Below, piece by piece: positions 1 to 8,686 of a stretch of 64,000 bases of DNA. Below the pieces are notes generated by a model, which saw only the letters and a program-made list of their open reading frames with translations, did no database searches and had not been told where the DNA came from. A program made the translations under genes and the position numbers. How positions within the stretch are numbered: position 1 is the stretch's first letter; every line of letters begins with the position of its first letter. The stretch comes from Candidatus Omnitrophota bacterium (lineage in GTDB: Bacteria > Hinthialibacterota > Hinthialibacteria > OLB16), in assembly GCA_020632575.1 (NCBI GenBank), contig JACKFH010000007.1, positions 1 through 64,000 of the forward strand, written 5' to 3'.

Positions 1-165
1 GTTGAAGTGGTTGTGGCCGTTGTGGTGACCGTAACTGAAACCGCCTCCATGACCGCCGATCGAGATATTGAAGTTCGATTTGGCTTGGGCTTCGTTGGCT
101 GGGGCGAAGGCGAACAGCGTGACTGCGACAGCGGCGATAGCGAATGTGGATTTGAGATTTTTCAT
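1..165 (-). CDS. Small secreted His/Gly-rich protein, copy A (C-terminus outside window)
   Basis: Only the first 55 codons are in the window. The product starts MKNLKSTFAIAAVAVTLFAF, a typical Sec signal peptide ending near AQA, then a Gly, His, Tyr and Asn-rich stretch. It is a clear paralog of the gene ending at 8750: the two proteins differ at only about ten positions over the shared 55 residues. A strong ribosome site (GGAGGA) lies 8-13 bases before the ATG at 165. The mature protein is probably extracytoplasmic and could bind metal through its histidines, but that is inference; I know no function for this family. It was missed by simple ORF finding because it runs off the left edge. Confidence 0.8.
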   Translation of the reverse strand, partial: MKNLKSTFAIAAVAVTLFAFAPANEAQAKSNFNISIGGHGGGFSYGHHNGHNHFN

Positions 166-299
166 GATCAGGTCCTCCGTGTTCTTCGTTTTCTTTGTCA
201 GGCCCCTCAGCGGTTCGGCCTGTTGAATTCCGTTCTGATTGGGTAACGAAGGGGTTGCGGCGATTTGCCAAAATATTTCAGAGTGTAATGTTTTGTTGC
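166..299 (-). promoter_or_regulatory. Leader and upstream region of copy A
   Basis: The block 233-299 matches 9123-9189 upstream of the paralog at 62 of 67 positions. Between it and the start codon lies a hairpin with arms CAGGCC/GGCCTG (199-222). The other copy has the same hairpin at 9086-9110 with a different loop, so the stem is kept while the loop has drifted. The promoter or an operator probably lies in the conserved 67-base block, but I see no clean -35/-10 pair in it. Confidence 0.6.
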
Positions 300-642
300 A
301 CCACAGGTTTTTCTATTAGAGGCTTCGAGGAATCTCTCGTGACCCCGTTCGAATCCGCTTACCAGAATGTCTGTCGAATTTCTCGGATACTTGGCGCATG
401 CCATGCAAAAAAGTCTGGGTCAATCGATTTGTGGCTTCAATGTGGAGAACGGTTTTCGTTTCTCTGGTCACTTTTTTGGTTTGATGTCATCCCAGCACCC
501 TCTGGATTGATCCTTGATATTTCTTCTATAGCAAAAGAGTTTCTCGCAGAGACTATTTCACCAAACACTTTACACAGATTTAACAAAAAAGGTTTACATC
601 TCCACGGGAATTTGTGTTAAGATCGTTGATCAACCTTTTAGA

Positions 643-717
643 GGAGCTGCTAGGCCGTCGGGAAATTATTATCTAAAGTGGCGAAAGGCGAAAACTTGTC
701 ACTCCCAAAGCAGCTCC
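643..717 (+). promoter_or_regulatory. Possible structured 5' leader of the FG-GAP gene
   Basis: A 9-bp inverted repeat, GGAGCTGCT (643-651) and AGCAGCTCC (709-717), encloses about 57 bases with a smaller AGTG/CACT pairing (677-680 with 700-703). It ends 84 bases before the ATG at 802. The rest of 300-801 holds no credible gene. A weak promoter-like TTTACA followed by TAAGAT lies at about 593-623. I match this to no known riboswitch class. Confidence 0.3.
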
Positions 718-801
718 ATTAAAAAGCAAAAGATTTCGATTCATCTCCGGGGGGTTCTGGCTCCCGGTTCATGCATTGCCACCGACAGAGGAGTAACCCT
801 A

Positions 802-3800
802 ATGGTTCCCAAAAGTTTAGATCTTATTCTTCCATTCGCATTCCTATTCGCACTTCATTCATCGCTCGGCCCGGTCCAGGCGGACCCCATCGAACTCGCA
901 TCCCCGAACGAGGAGGTTGATGGTGAGTTTGGATGGTTCCTGTCGGGGGTTCCGGACGTCAACGGAGATGGGCGCGGGGATGTCGTCGTCGGAGCGCGGT
1001 CTGATGATCCCGGCGGAAGTCCTACCGATGCGGGGAGGTCTTACGTTTACGACGGCGCGACGGGAGCGCTCCTCCATACTCTCGTCTCCCCCAACGAGGA
1101 AGATACGGGCAATTTTGGCCAATCGGTGTCTGGGATTTCGGATCTCAACGGAGACGGCCGCGGCGATGTCATTGTTGGAGCCTATTATGAAGATCCTGGA
1201 GCGAGTCCTATCGATGCCGGTAGGGCGTATATCTACGACGGCTCGACCGGCGCTCTCCTCCATACGCTGGTCTCTCCCAACGAGGAGTCTGGTGGCCGGT
1301 TTGGAAATTCGGTGACAGGAGTTTCGGACGTCAACGGAGATGGCCGCGGGGATGTGGTAGTCGGCGCCAACCGTGAGGACCCCGGTGCCAGTCCTTCCGA
1401 TGCAGGTAGGGCCTACATTTTCGACGGCTCGACCGGGGCCCTTCTTCATACATTGGTCTCCCCCAACGAGAAATCTCTGGGTTTTTTTGGAGATTGGGTC
1501 TCCGGGGTTTCGGACGTCAACGGTGACGGCCGCGGGGACGTTGTCATTGGGGCTTACTATGAGGGCCCCATCGGAAGTCCCACCGAGGCGGGAAGAGCTT
1601 ACATCTACGACGGTTCGACCGGCGCGCTCCTCCATACACTGGTCTCCCCCAACGAGGAAACGGGAGGCCAGTTTGGAGTTAGGGTTTCGGGAGTTGCGGA
1701 TGTGAATGGCGATGGCGTAGGAGATGTCGTCATTGGTGCCTGGAATGAAGATCCCGGTGCCAGTCCTTCCCAAGCTGGAAGAGCATACATCTTTGACGGC
1801 TCGACCGGCACCCTTCTTCATACGTTGGTCTCCCCCAATGAGGAGTCGGGTGGCCGTTTCGGTGTTGCGGTGTCCGGTATTTCGGATTTCAACGGCGATG
1901 GACGCGGGGATGTCGTTATTGGTGCGCGCTCGGAAGATCCCGGAATGAGTCCTTCCGATGCGGGGAGGGCTTACATCTTCGACGGCTCGACCGGCGCCCT
2001 CCTCCAGACGCTGGTCTCCGCCAACGAGGAGTCGGGTGGCCAATTTGGAGTTTCCGTGTCCGAAGTTCCGGACGCTGACGGCGACGGCCTCGCGGAGCCC
2101 CTAGTCGGAGCTTGGCATGAAGACCCTGGCGCCAGTCCCGATGGCGCCGGGAGGGCTTATCTTTTCTCCTCGATTCCTACGCCCGAAGTGGAAGTTGACC
2201 CTCCAGGCCCATTAGCCTTTGGCGACCAGAATATCAATGGGGGAGCATCCGCCGCGATTGCTGTCACTGTTACGAACATTGGTGTAGCCGACCTTGCCTT
2301 TACCGGAGCTGAGATCGCTCTAACGGGGGCCGACGCGGGCGAGTTTGTGCTCAGCGCAGACAGCGGGGAGAACCCGCTTACACCCAACGCGACACGCACA
2401 GTTCAGGTGGCGTTCGATCCGTCAAGTGTAGGACTCAAATCCGCCACATTGACCATAACTAGTAATGACGCAGATGATGCAATCGTGGAAGTCGCTCTGT
2501 CCGGAACGGGAGTCGACCGGCAGATCGATGTGACCGGAGGCCCACTCGCTTTTGGAAACCAGGACCTCGACGACGGCCCCACAGCGGGGTTGCAGGTGAC
2601 CATCACGAACACGGGTGTATCGGATCTCTCGTTTACCGGGTCGCAAGTCGCTCTGACCGGAATCCATCCAAGCCAATTCTCAATTTCGGCGGATAGCGGT
2701 GAGAATCCTCTCACCTCGGGGGCGACTCGGACGGTCACGGTTGTCTTTAACCCAAGCTCGGTCGGACTGAAATCAGCCACTCTGACGATCACAAGCGACG
2801 ACGGGATTGCGCCAACGGTGGAGGTCGCTCTGTCTGGAACAGGAATCGATCAGGAGATCGATGTGACCGGAGGGCCACTCGCCTTCGGAAACCAGGACGT
2901 TGATGGTGGCCCCACGGCCGGGATGCAGGTGACCATAACGAACACGGGGACAGTTGACCTCTCATTTACGGGGTCGGAGGTTGCGCTGACTGGTCTCCAT
3001 CCGGGTGAATTCGCAATCACGGCGGATAGCGGTGAGAACCCTCTCATCTCGGGGGCGACTCGGACGATCACGGTTGTCTTCAATCCAAACTCGGTCGGGT
3101 TCAAGAGCGCCAACCTTACTATTACAAGCGACGACACCGATGAAGCGACGCTAAATGTCAGCCTGTCCGGAACCGGTATCGATCAAGAAATCGATGTAAT
3201 TATAGATCCCCTTGGACTCGATTCCCCGAACGAGGAGGTTGATGGAGAATTTGGATGGCACCTGTCCGGGGTTCCGGATGTCAACGGAGACGGCTGCGGG
3301 GATGTCGTCGTCGGTGCACGGTCTGAAGATCCCGCCGGGAGTCCTACCAATACAGGGAGGGTATACGTTTACGACGGTGTGACCGGAGCGCTCGTCCACA
3401 CTCTCGCCTCTCCCAACGAGGAGAACACGGGAAATTTTGGCCAATCGGTGTCTGGAATTTCGGACGTCAACGGGGACGGCTATGGGGATGTCGTTGTTGG
3501 GGCCTACTTTGAGGATCCCGGGTCCAGTCCTGCCAACGCGGGAAGGGCTTACATCTACGACGGCTCGAGCGGTACCCTCATTCATACGCTGATCTCCCCC
3601 AACGAAGAGATTGATGGCCGCTTTGGAAACTCGGTGTCCGGGGTTTCGGACGTCAACGGTGACGGCCGTGGGGATGTGGTGGTTGCAGCCTACTTTGAAG
3701 ACCCCGGTGCGAGTCCTTCCGACGCGGGGAGGGCTTACATCTACGACGGCTCGACCGGCGCCCTCCTTCATACACTGGTCTCCCCCAACGAGCAGACATT

Positions 3801-5274
3801 GGGTTACTTTGGAAATTGGGTGTCCGGAGTTTCGGACATCAACGGTGACGGACGCGGGGACGTTGTCATTGGCGCCTACCTTGAAGGTCCCGGCGGGAGT
3901 CCCTCCGAGGCTGGTAGGGCTTACATCTTCGACGGCTCAACCGGTGCCCTCCTTCATACGCTGGTCTCCCCCAACGAGGAGCCGGGTGGCCAGTTTGGAA
4001 ATCGTGTGTCCGGGGTTTCGGACGTCAATGGCGACGGCCGTGGGGATGTTGTCGTTGGAGCCTGGCGTGAAGATCCTGGACCCAGCCCTTCCGAGGCTGG
4101 TAGGGCCTACATCTTCGACGGCTCGACCGGCGTGGTCCTTCATACGCTGGTATCCCCCAATGAGGAGTCGGGTGGAGAATTCGGAATTGCGGTGTCCGGG
4201 GTTTCGGATATCAACGGTGACGGCCGCGGGGATGTCGTAGTAGGAGCGCGTTCGGAAGATCCAGGAACGAGTCCTTCCAATGCGGGTAGGGCTTACATCT
4301 ACGACGGCTCTTCCGGTGTCCTCTTCCGGACGCTGGTCTCCGGCAACGAAGAGTCGGGCGGCCAATTCGGGGTTTCGGTGTCCGAGGTTTCGGACGTCGA
4401 CGGAGACGGCCTCGCGGAGGTTCTAGTCGGAGCCTGGCATGAAGACCCTGGCGCCAGTCCTGACGGCGCCGGCAGGGCTTATCTTTTCTCGTCGAGACCT
4501 TTGCTGGACTTCGAAAACCAGGATGTCGATGACGGCGCCACAGCAGGTATGCAGGTGATTATCACCAATACGGGGACGGCGGACTTGGCAGTCTCCTCGG
4601 TTTCATTATCCGGCGCGGACGCCGGCGAGTTTTCGATCACCTCCGATAGCGGCGAGAACCCTCTCGCCCCCAGCGGATTTCGGACGGTTCAAGTCGCGTT
4701 CGATCCCACTTCGGTAGGAACCAAATCAGCGAGCTTGACAATCACCAGTAACGATACGGATGAGCCGACCGTGGAGGTAACTCTGTTCGGAACGGGAATC
4801 GACCAGGAGATCGAAGTGACCGGAGGGCCAATCGACTTCGGCAACCAGGAGATCAACGCGGGCGCCACAGTGGGGATGCAAGTGACCATTACGAACACGG
4901 GGACGGCGGACCTTTTGTTTACCGGGTCGGAGGTCTCTCTAACTGGGATGGATCCAGGTGAGTTTTCGATCATTGCGGATAGTGGAGAAAACCTACTCAC
5001 CCCGGGCGCGACTCGGACTGTTTCGGTCGTGTTCGATCCAAGCTCGATAGGATCCAAAAACGCCAACCTAACCATCACCAGCGACGACACGGATGAAGGG
5101 ACAGTCAATGTATCGCTTTCCGGAACGGGTTTCGAAAATACACCCACACCGACCCCTACTCCGATAATCACTCCCACGCCGACGCCGACTCGGACACCGA
5201 CTCCGGTGCCGACGCCAAGGGAGCTTCCCTTCAGTGTCGAGTTCTGGTCTCTCTACGACTCGAAATTGGATTAG
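802..5274 (+). CDS. Large secreted protein with two seven-repeat FG-GAP propellers and choice-of-anchor domains
   Basis: The 1490-residue product has a signal peptide (cleavage near VQA-DP, residue 27). Residues about 30-460 hold seven repeats of about 62 residues, each with SPNEE...FG and a calcium-loop-like DVNGDGRGD, the pattern of integrin-alpha FG-GAP blades. Three choice-of-anchor D (ASH-like, Ig-fold) domains follow at about 468, 581 and 691. A second seven-repeat block (about 805-1230) is a near copy of the first, followed by two more anchor domains (about 1235 and 1343) and a Thr/Pro linker at 1447-1476. The last 16 residues resemble no sorting domain I know. The start has GAGGAG 7-12 bases upstream. 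It likely acts outside the cell in adhesion or binding. Large antisense reading frames over it are by-products of the repeats. Confidence 0.9.
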   Translation: MVPKSLDLILPFAFLFALHSSLGPVQADPIELASPNEEVDGEFGWFLSGVPDVNGDGRGDVVVGARSDDPGGSPTDAGRSYVYDGATGALLHTLVSPNEEDTGNFGQSVSGISDLNGDGRGDVIVGAYYEDPGASPIDAGRAYIYDGSTGALLHTLVSPNEESGGRFGNSVTGVSDVNGDGRGDVVVGANREDPGASPSDAGRAYIFDGSTGALLHTLVSPNEKSLGFFGDWVSGVSDVNGDGRGDVVIGAYYEGPIGSPTEAGRAYIYDGSTGALLHTLVSPNEETGGQFGVRVSGVADVNGDGVGDVVIGAWNEDPGASPSQAGRAYIFDGSTGTLLHTLVSPNEESGGRFGVAVSGISDFNGDGRGDVVIGARSEDPGMSPSDAGRAYIFDGSTGALLQTLVSANEESGGQFGVSVSEVPDADGDGLAEPLVGAWHEDPGASPDGAGRAYLFSSIPTPEVEVDPPGPLAFGDQNINGGASAAIAVTVTNIGVADLAFTGAEIALTGADAGEFVLSADSGENPLTPNATRTVQVAFDPSSVGLKSATLTITSNDADDAIVEVALSGTGVDRQIDVTGGPLAFGNQDLDDGPTAGLQVTITNTGVSDLSFTGSQVALTGIHPSQFSISADSGENPLTSGATRTVTVVFNPSSVGLKSATLTITSDDGIAPTVEVALSGTGIDQEIDVTGGPLAFGNQDVDGGPTAGMQVTITNTGTVDLSFTGSEVALTGLHPGEFAITADSGENPLISGATRTITVVFNPNSVGFKSANLTITSDDTDEATLNVSLSGTGIDQEIDVIIDPLGLDSPNEEVDGEFGWHLSGVPDVNGDGCGDVVVGARSEDPAGSPTNTGRVYVYDGVTGALVHTLASPNEENTGNFGQSVSGISDVNGDGYGDVVVGAYFEDPGSSPANAGRAYIYDGSSGTLIHTLISPNEEIDGRFGNSVSGVSDVNGDGRGDVVVAAYFEDPGASPSDAGRAYIYDGSTGALLHTLVSPNEQTLGYFGNWVSGVSDINGDGRGDVVIGAYLEGPGGSPSEAGRAYIFDGSTGALLHTLVSPNEEPGGQFGNRVSGVSDVNGDGRGDVVVGAWREDPGPSPSEAGRAYIFDGSTGVVLHTLVSPNEESGGEFGIAVSGVSDINGDGRGDVVVGARSEDPGTSPSNAGRAYIYDGSSGVLFRTLVSGNEESGGQFGVSVSEVSDVDGDGLAEVLVGAWHEDPGASPDGAGRAYLFSSRPLLDFENQDVDDGATAGMQVIITNTGTADLAVSSVSLSGADAGEFSITSDSGENPLAPSGFRTVQVAFDPTSVGTKSASLTITSNDTDEPTVEVTLFGTGIDQEIEVTGGPIDFGNQEINAGATVGMQVTITNTGTADLLFTGSEVSLTGMDPGEFSIIADSGENLLTPGATRTVSVVFDPSSIGSKNANLTITSDDTDEGTVNVSLSGTGFENTPTPTPTPIITPTPTPTRTPTPVPTPRELPFSVEFWSLYDSKLD

Positions 5275-5413
5275 AAGGGACGGGCTTGAAAGAGTCACCT
5301 CAGGGACTCCGCGTCGTTCGTTTCGCATGAGACACGCCGCGCTTCAAGTCGACCCCATCGAATCCATCTGGGCCGCGGAGGGTCAAATCACATTTGTTCC
5401 CAACCAAAAGAAA

Positions 5414-5433
5414 GCCCCCTCGTTCGAGGGGGC
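5414..5433 (-). terminator. Orphan intrinsic terminator, minus orientation
   Basis: GCCCCCTCG and CGAGGGGGC form a 9-bp GC-rich hairpin with a two-base loop. Read on the minus strand it is followed by a U-rich tract (UUUCUUUU). No convincing minus-strand gene ends just to its right. The same hairpin, with the same flank, terminates the gene ending at 8750. Confidence 0.7.
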
Positions 5434-5473
5434 GGCAGAGATGAATGGGCTAAGGATTGGGGTTGGGGTGGGC
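5414..5473 (-). repeat. Relic copy of the 3' end of the small secreted protein gene
   Basis: The terminator hairpin and the adjoining 29 bases at 5445-5473 repeat 8687-8706 and 8721-8749. Those 29 bases are identical in the two places and lie just after the stop codon in the intact gene. At 5474 the similarity stops, with no trace of the His-rich coding part. This looks like what is left of a third gene copy, or a 3' module copied on its own. The rest of 5275-5657 shows no supported gene; a 30-codon minus-strand frame at 5501-5593 is too short to call. Confidence 0.6.
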
Positions 5474-5657
5474 CTTCCTTTTATCCAGAATTCTAAGATT
5501 TTATTGGATCAGATAAGTTTTCATCGCCTCGCTTGCCTCTAGCAGAGCATCGCTCTCGCTCAGGTCTTCACTAAGCCACTCAAAAGATTGCATGTAGATT
5601 TTTTGGCGCAAATTAAAACCAGATGGCGCCCCCGATGCTTTCCCTAAACCCAACGAC

Positions 5658-5689
5658 GGGGGCTGGCACGCTTCGGAGTGTCGGCCCCC
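5658..5689 (+). promoter_or_regulatory. Stable hairpin directly before the ribosome site of the gene at 5709
   Basis: GGGGGC...GCCCCC arms give a 12-bp stem (two G-U pairs) topped by a C-UUCG-G tetraloop. It ends 19 bases before the ATG at 5709, touching the Shine-Dalgarno stretch GGAGATCAGGAGAGGG. With no U-run after it, it is not a normal terminator; mRNA stability or translation control is the more likely role. Confidence 0.45.
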
Positions 5690-5708
5690 GGAGATCAGGA
5701 GAGGGATC

Positions 5709-6509
5709 ATGGATTTGAAAAATGTCAAACGCAAATTCGAGGCGATGGGCGCTTCCCTGTCTCTCCCGGGCGCTCCCCAAACCCCTCGGTGGAGTCGGGT
5801 CCCGCCTTACACCCTCGACATCAATGAGGGTCGCGGGGGGAACGATCGTTTCGAACTCCGTGTTTCTCCTGAAGCGGATGGGGAACTGGAGATCACCGTT
5901 CCGCACATCGACAAAGAGGCTCGCCACTTGGTCCTCGCGGTCCGCCAGGATCGGGACACCGAGCAGTTCCTTTGTGGGCACGACGAACGCCACTGGTTCG
6001 TGGCCGCGCTCCCCCGAAATGTCCGCAACGTTTCGGAGGCGCTCGAAAGTCTCAAACCCGAGGAAGCGGTTGTGTCGCAGGAACGAAAGAAAGTGCGCGG
6101 GAAGCGCCGCAACAACCGCCGCAACGCCGGGTTCATCCGCCAGGGCGAATGGTTCTTCATCCCCGCTCCGGAGATGGAGGAACGCAAGGGCCTGATCGTC
6201 TTCAAGAACGAACCACTGCGTCGCGGCAACGGCAAACCGCACACCGCCCAATTCCTGACCCGCACCGACGGGGTGACCGTCTATGTCTGCCGCAAGTTCC
6301 CGAACGGCCTGGCCTACAAGGAGTACAAACGGTACACCGAGGATCATCCGGAGGAACGCAATCTCTTCCAAATGATGACCCGAGACGCCACCGTCTACGT
6401 CAAAGGCCGCATCTCCCACCCCGACCACAAAACCGTGGTCCTGGACACCTGGCACCGAGTCATGCCAAACACGGAAGCGCGGAGTGCGCAGGTGGTTTTC
6501 TTGGATTGA
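5709..6509 (+). CDS. Conserved hypothetical protein, 266 aa
   Basis: I do not recognise a named domain. The protein has no signal peptide or membrane span and is rich in Arg, Glu and His. Distinctive stretches are CGHDERHWFVAALP at about residue 88, a very basic RKKVRGKRRNNRRN at about residue 125, and RQGEWFFIPAPEME just after it. I have an impression, not checked, of similar cytosolic proteins in Planctomycetes. The basic centre may bind nucleic acid; this is inference. The start is set by an excellent AGGAGAGGG ribosome site, and codon use looks like that of its neighbours. It stands alone, between an orphan terminator and the leucine-rich-repeat gene. Confidence 0.8.
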   Translation: MDLKNVKRKFEAMGASLSLPGAPQTPRWSRVPPYTLDINEGRGGNDRFELRVSPEADGELEITVPHIDKEARHLVLAVRQDRDTEQFLCGHDERHWFVAALPRNVRNVSEALESLKPEEAVVSQERKKVRGKRRNNRRNAGFIRQGEWFFIPAPEMEERKGLIVFKNEPLRRGNGKPHTAQFLTRTDGVTVYVCRKFPNGLAYKEYKRYTEDHPEERNLFQMMTRDATVYVKGRISHPDHKTVVLDTWHRVMPNTEARSAQVVFLD

Positions 6510-6519
6510 GAGTGAGAGG

Positions 6520-6548
6520 CGGACGCCGGTCATAAGGGTCGGTGTCCG
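6520..6548 (+). terminator. Possible hairpin terminator after the gene at 5709
   Basis: CGGACGCCG (6520-6528) pairs with CGGTGTCCG (6540-6548) through one G-U pair. It begins 11 bases after the stop codon. There is no T-run after it, so it may only protect the 3' end. Confidence 0.35.
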
Positions 6549-6716
6549 TCCCTCAACATGATTTCGCATTGAACCAAAAGGAGATGTCGTGATTTGCCGC
6601 GAAGAAGACGCCAATATGGAGGGCGAAGACCGGGAACCCTGGCTTCCACTATCTGTTCGCTTGCTACACGTGGGGGTACCATGGGGTTGTCTATGGGCAG
6701 GTGTAGGCAAGCATCA

Positions 6717-8162
6717 ATGAATTGCGAAAAACTTCTTAAAATGATAGACGGAGCCAGGAGTGCGGGGGCAACGACGCTCAATCTGTCGCACAAGAACATC
6801 GAGACCTTGCCTCCCGAGATCCGTCAATTAACCGAGTTGAAAAATCTGAATCTCAAAGGAAATAGACTCGGATTGCTGCCACCGGAGTTCGGCCAGCTCT
6901 GCAACCTCCAAAACCTGGATCTCACATTAAACGAAGATCTCGAGTCGTTACCGGCGGAAATAGGCCAACTGCCTGAATTGCAGACGCTCTGCCTTTGGGG
7001 CTGTCGCATCGCTTCCTTGCCACCGGAAATCGGGCGTCTTACAAACTTAATGAAGCTGGAACTCAGCTATAATAAACTTGAGTCGCTGCCAGCGGAGATT
7101 GGCAAACTCGCAAATCTGCAAGAGTTGGGACTGAAGAATAATCCACTCACATCGCTGCCGGAGGAAATCGGGCAACTCACCAACCTACAAGCATTATTCC
7201 TCGACGGTTCTCAATTTAAGTCTTTACTCCCACAGATCTTACTTCTCACGAACTTGAAGAGACTGGACTGCGTGGAGGGTGGGGGGGAGGACTGTTGGGA
7301 AGGGCAACTCGAATCGTTGCCCCCAGAAATCGGTCAGTTCGAAAGCCTTGTGCACCTCGGTCTTTCCTGCAATCAACTTTCTTCGTTGCCAGCAGATATC
7401 GCAAAACTCACCAAATTAGAAGAGCTGGAACTCGGTTGTAATCAATTTACCTCTTTTCCGCTGGAGATCTGCAAACTCGTCAACTTGAAGACGCTGGACC
7501 TAAAGAATAACGAGGTCTCGTCGCTGCCAGTGGAGATCGGCCAACTTACCAATTTGCAAAGACTGGACCTCTTTCAGAATCAGATCACATCCTTACCAGA
7601 GGAAATCGGCTTACTTTCCAACCTGAAGGAACTCGACCTTTGTATGAATCAGCTAACATCTCTGCCAGCTGAAATTGGAAAGCTTACCATTCTCCAGAAG
7701 CTGAACCTCAATCAAAATCAACTCACATCGCTGCCAAACGAGATCGGCCAACTCTCCAATCTACAAAAGATGTATCTCATCGGGAATCAACTGAGGTCGC
7801 TTCCAGCGGAAATCGGGCAACTCTCCAACCTGAAAGACCTCTACCTTTCGTGGAATCAGCTCACGTCATTACCGGTGGAAATCGGTCAACTCTCCAGACT
7901 GATGTTTCTGGAACTTTGGGACAACGAACTCAGGGCGTTGCCTGCCGAAATTGGAGAACTTGCTAACCTGAAGGCGCTGTTTCTTGATGGAAACCAACTT
8001 ACATCGTTGCCATCGGAAATCGGACAACTTTCAAAACTGTTTTGTCTGAGCCTCAAAGGTAATAAACTCACGCAGCTGCCGCCACAAATTGGCCACCTTA
8101 CCAACCTCCAAGAGTTGGTACTTGACCGCCATGTCAAGGCCCCAAAAAGGGCGTCAGGATAG
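6717..8162 (+). CDS. Leucine-rich-repeat protein, about 19 repeats
   Basis: The protein starts MNCEKLLKMIDGARSAGA, which matches the usual helical N-cap of bacterial 23-residue LRR proteins, so I prefer this ATG over a TTG at 6594 that adds a non-conserved basic 41 residues. About 19 repeats of the form LPxEIGxLxxLxxLxLxxNxL follow; one near residue 180-200 carries an insert (VEGGGEDCWEGQ). There is no signal peptide, so it is probably cytosolic and a protein-protein scaffold. It ends abruptly after the last repeat without a C-cap. Another frame just past the stop reads GIDAIRNWFRKHGKK, like the usual QGxxAIxxYxR end of such proteins, so a frameshift near 8120-8160 may have shortened it. Confidence 0.85.
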   Translation: MNCEKLLKMIDGARSAGATTLNLSHKNIETLPPEIRQLTELKNLNLKGNRLGLLPPEFGQLCNLQNLDLTLNEDLESLPAEIGQLPELQTLCLWGCRIASLPPEIGRLTNLMKLELSYNKLESLPAEIGKLANLQELGLKNNPLTSLPEEIGQLTNLQALFLDGSQFKSLLPQILLLTNLKRLDCVEGGGEDCWEGQLESLPPEIGQFESLVHLGLSCNQLSSLPADIAKLTKLEELELGCNQFTSFPLEICKLVNLKTLDLKNNEVSSLPVEIGQLTNLQRLDLFQNQITSLPEEIGLLSNLKELDLCMNQLTSLPAEIGKLTILQKLNLNQNQLTSLPNEIGQLSNLQKMYLIGNQLRSLPAEIGQLSNLKDLYLSWNQLTSLPVEIGQLSRLMFLELWDNELRALPAEIGELANLKALFLDGNQLTSLPSEIGQLSKLFCLSLKGNKLTQLPPQIGHLTNLQELVLDRHVKAPKRASG

Positions 8163-8225
8163 GCATCGACGCCATCCGCAATTGGTTTCGCAAACATGGG
8201 AAGAAACCCGAATTGCGTAATCCAA

Positions 8226-8522
8226 CTATTCTTCCCCCGAGGATTGATCAGCCCCCTTCCCCGATCCTCCCCAGACCTTCCGCACCACATAGCGAACAAA
8301 CGAGATGAGCCCTGAGAAGCGGTAGTCGGGGTCGACGTAGTGTTGGATGACATAGAAGGCGAAGTAGTAGGCGCGGCAGAAGGCCCAGACCGAAATGCAG
8401 AGGAGGATCGCGGTGGTGACATTGGGGGATTGCAGAAGGAGCAGGGCGGAGGTGAGGAGACCCAGGATCAGAAAGAGAATGCCTTTGATCCAAATGACTC
8501 TGGCGCTCTTGAGATCGGTCAT
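8226..8522 (-). CDS. Small membrane protein of unknown function, 98 aa
   Basis: The protein begins MTDLKSARVIWIKGILFLIL and has two hydrophobic spans (about residues 9-30 and 38-60). A conserved-looking segment YVIQHYVDPDYRFSGL follows, then a Gly/Ser/Glu-rich tail. The start at 8522 has a good purine-rich ribosome site (GAGGAAGGGA); longer upstream extensions read through the next gene's 3' region and are not credible. My impression, not checked, is that similar YVDPxYRFSGL proteins are common in Planctomycetes. It is probably an inner-membrane protein. It lies tail to tail with the LRR gene. Confidence 0.75.
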   Translation of the reverse strand: MTDLKSARVIWIKGILFLILGLLTSALLLLQSPNVTTAILLCISVWAFCRAYYFAFYVIQHYVDPDYRFSGLISFVRYVVRKVWGGSGKGADQSSGEE

Positions 8523-8686
8523 GCTTCCCTTCCTCGGATCCCGCTTAATCCAACGGCTTGAAATCGATACGAGCTCCATCATTCCGTGTTGAGGTCGAGC
8601 GGTCAATTCTCTTGGGGTTCCCATGCACTCATCATTGAAGTCTTTTTTATTAGGGAGCGGCGTAACCGATCCCCACACAAAAAAAA

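Noticed and set aside
237..299. Sigma54-like TGGCA...GCAA in the conserved upstream block of the small secreted protein genes
   Set aside because: The distance between the GG and GC elements is 9 bases in both copies; sigma54 needs 10, so this is probably chance.
859..2043. Long minus-strand open frame opposite the FG-GAP gene, and similar ones at 3151-4365
   Set aside because: They come from the periodic codon pattern of the FG-GAP repeats; no ribosome site, low-complexity product.
900..2150. Regular 186-base direct repeats that might suggest a CRISPR-like or satellite array
   Set aside because: They are in frame, vary like protein repeats, and encode FG-GAP blades.
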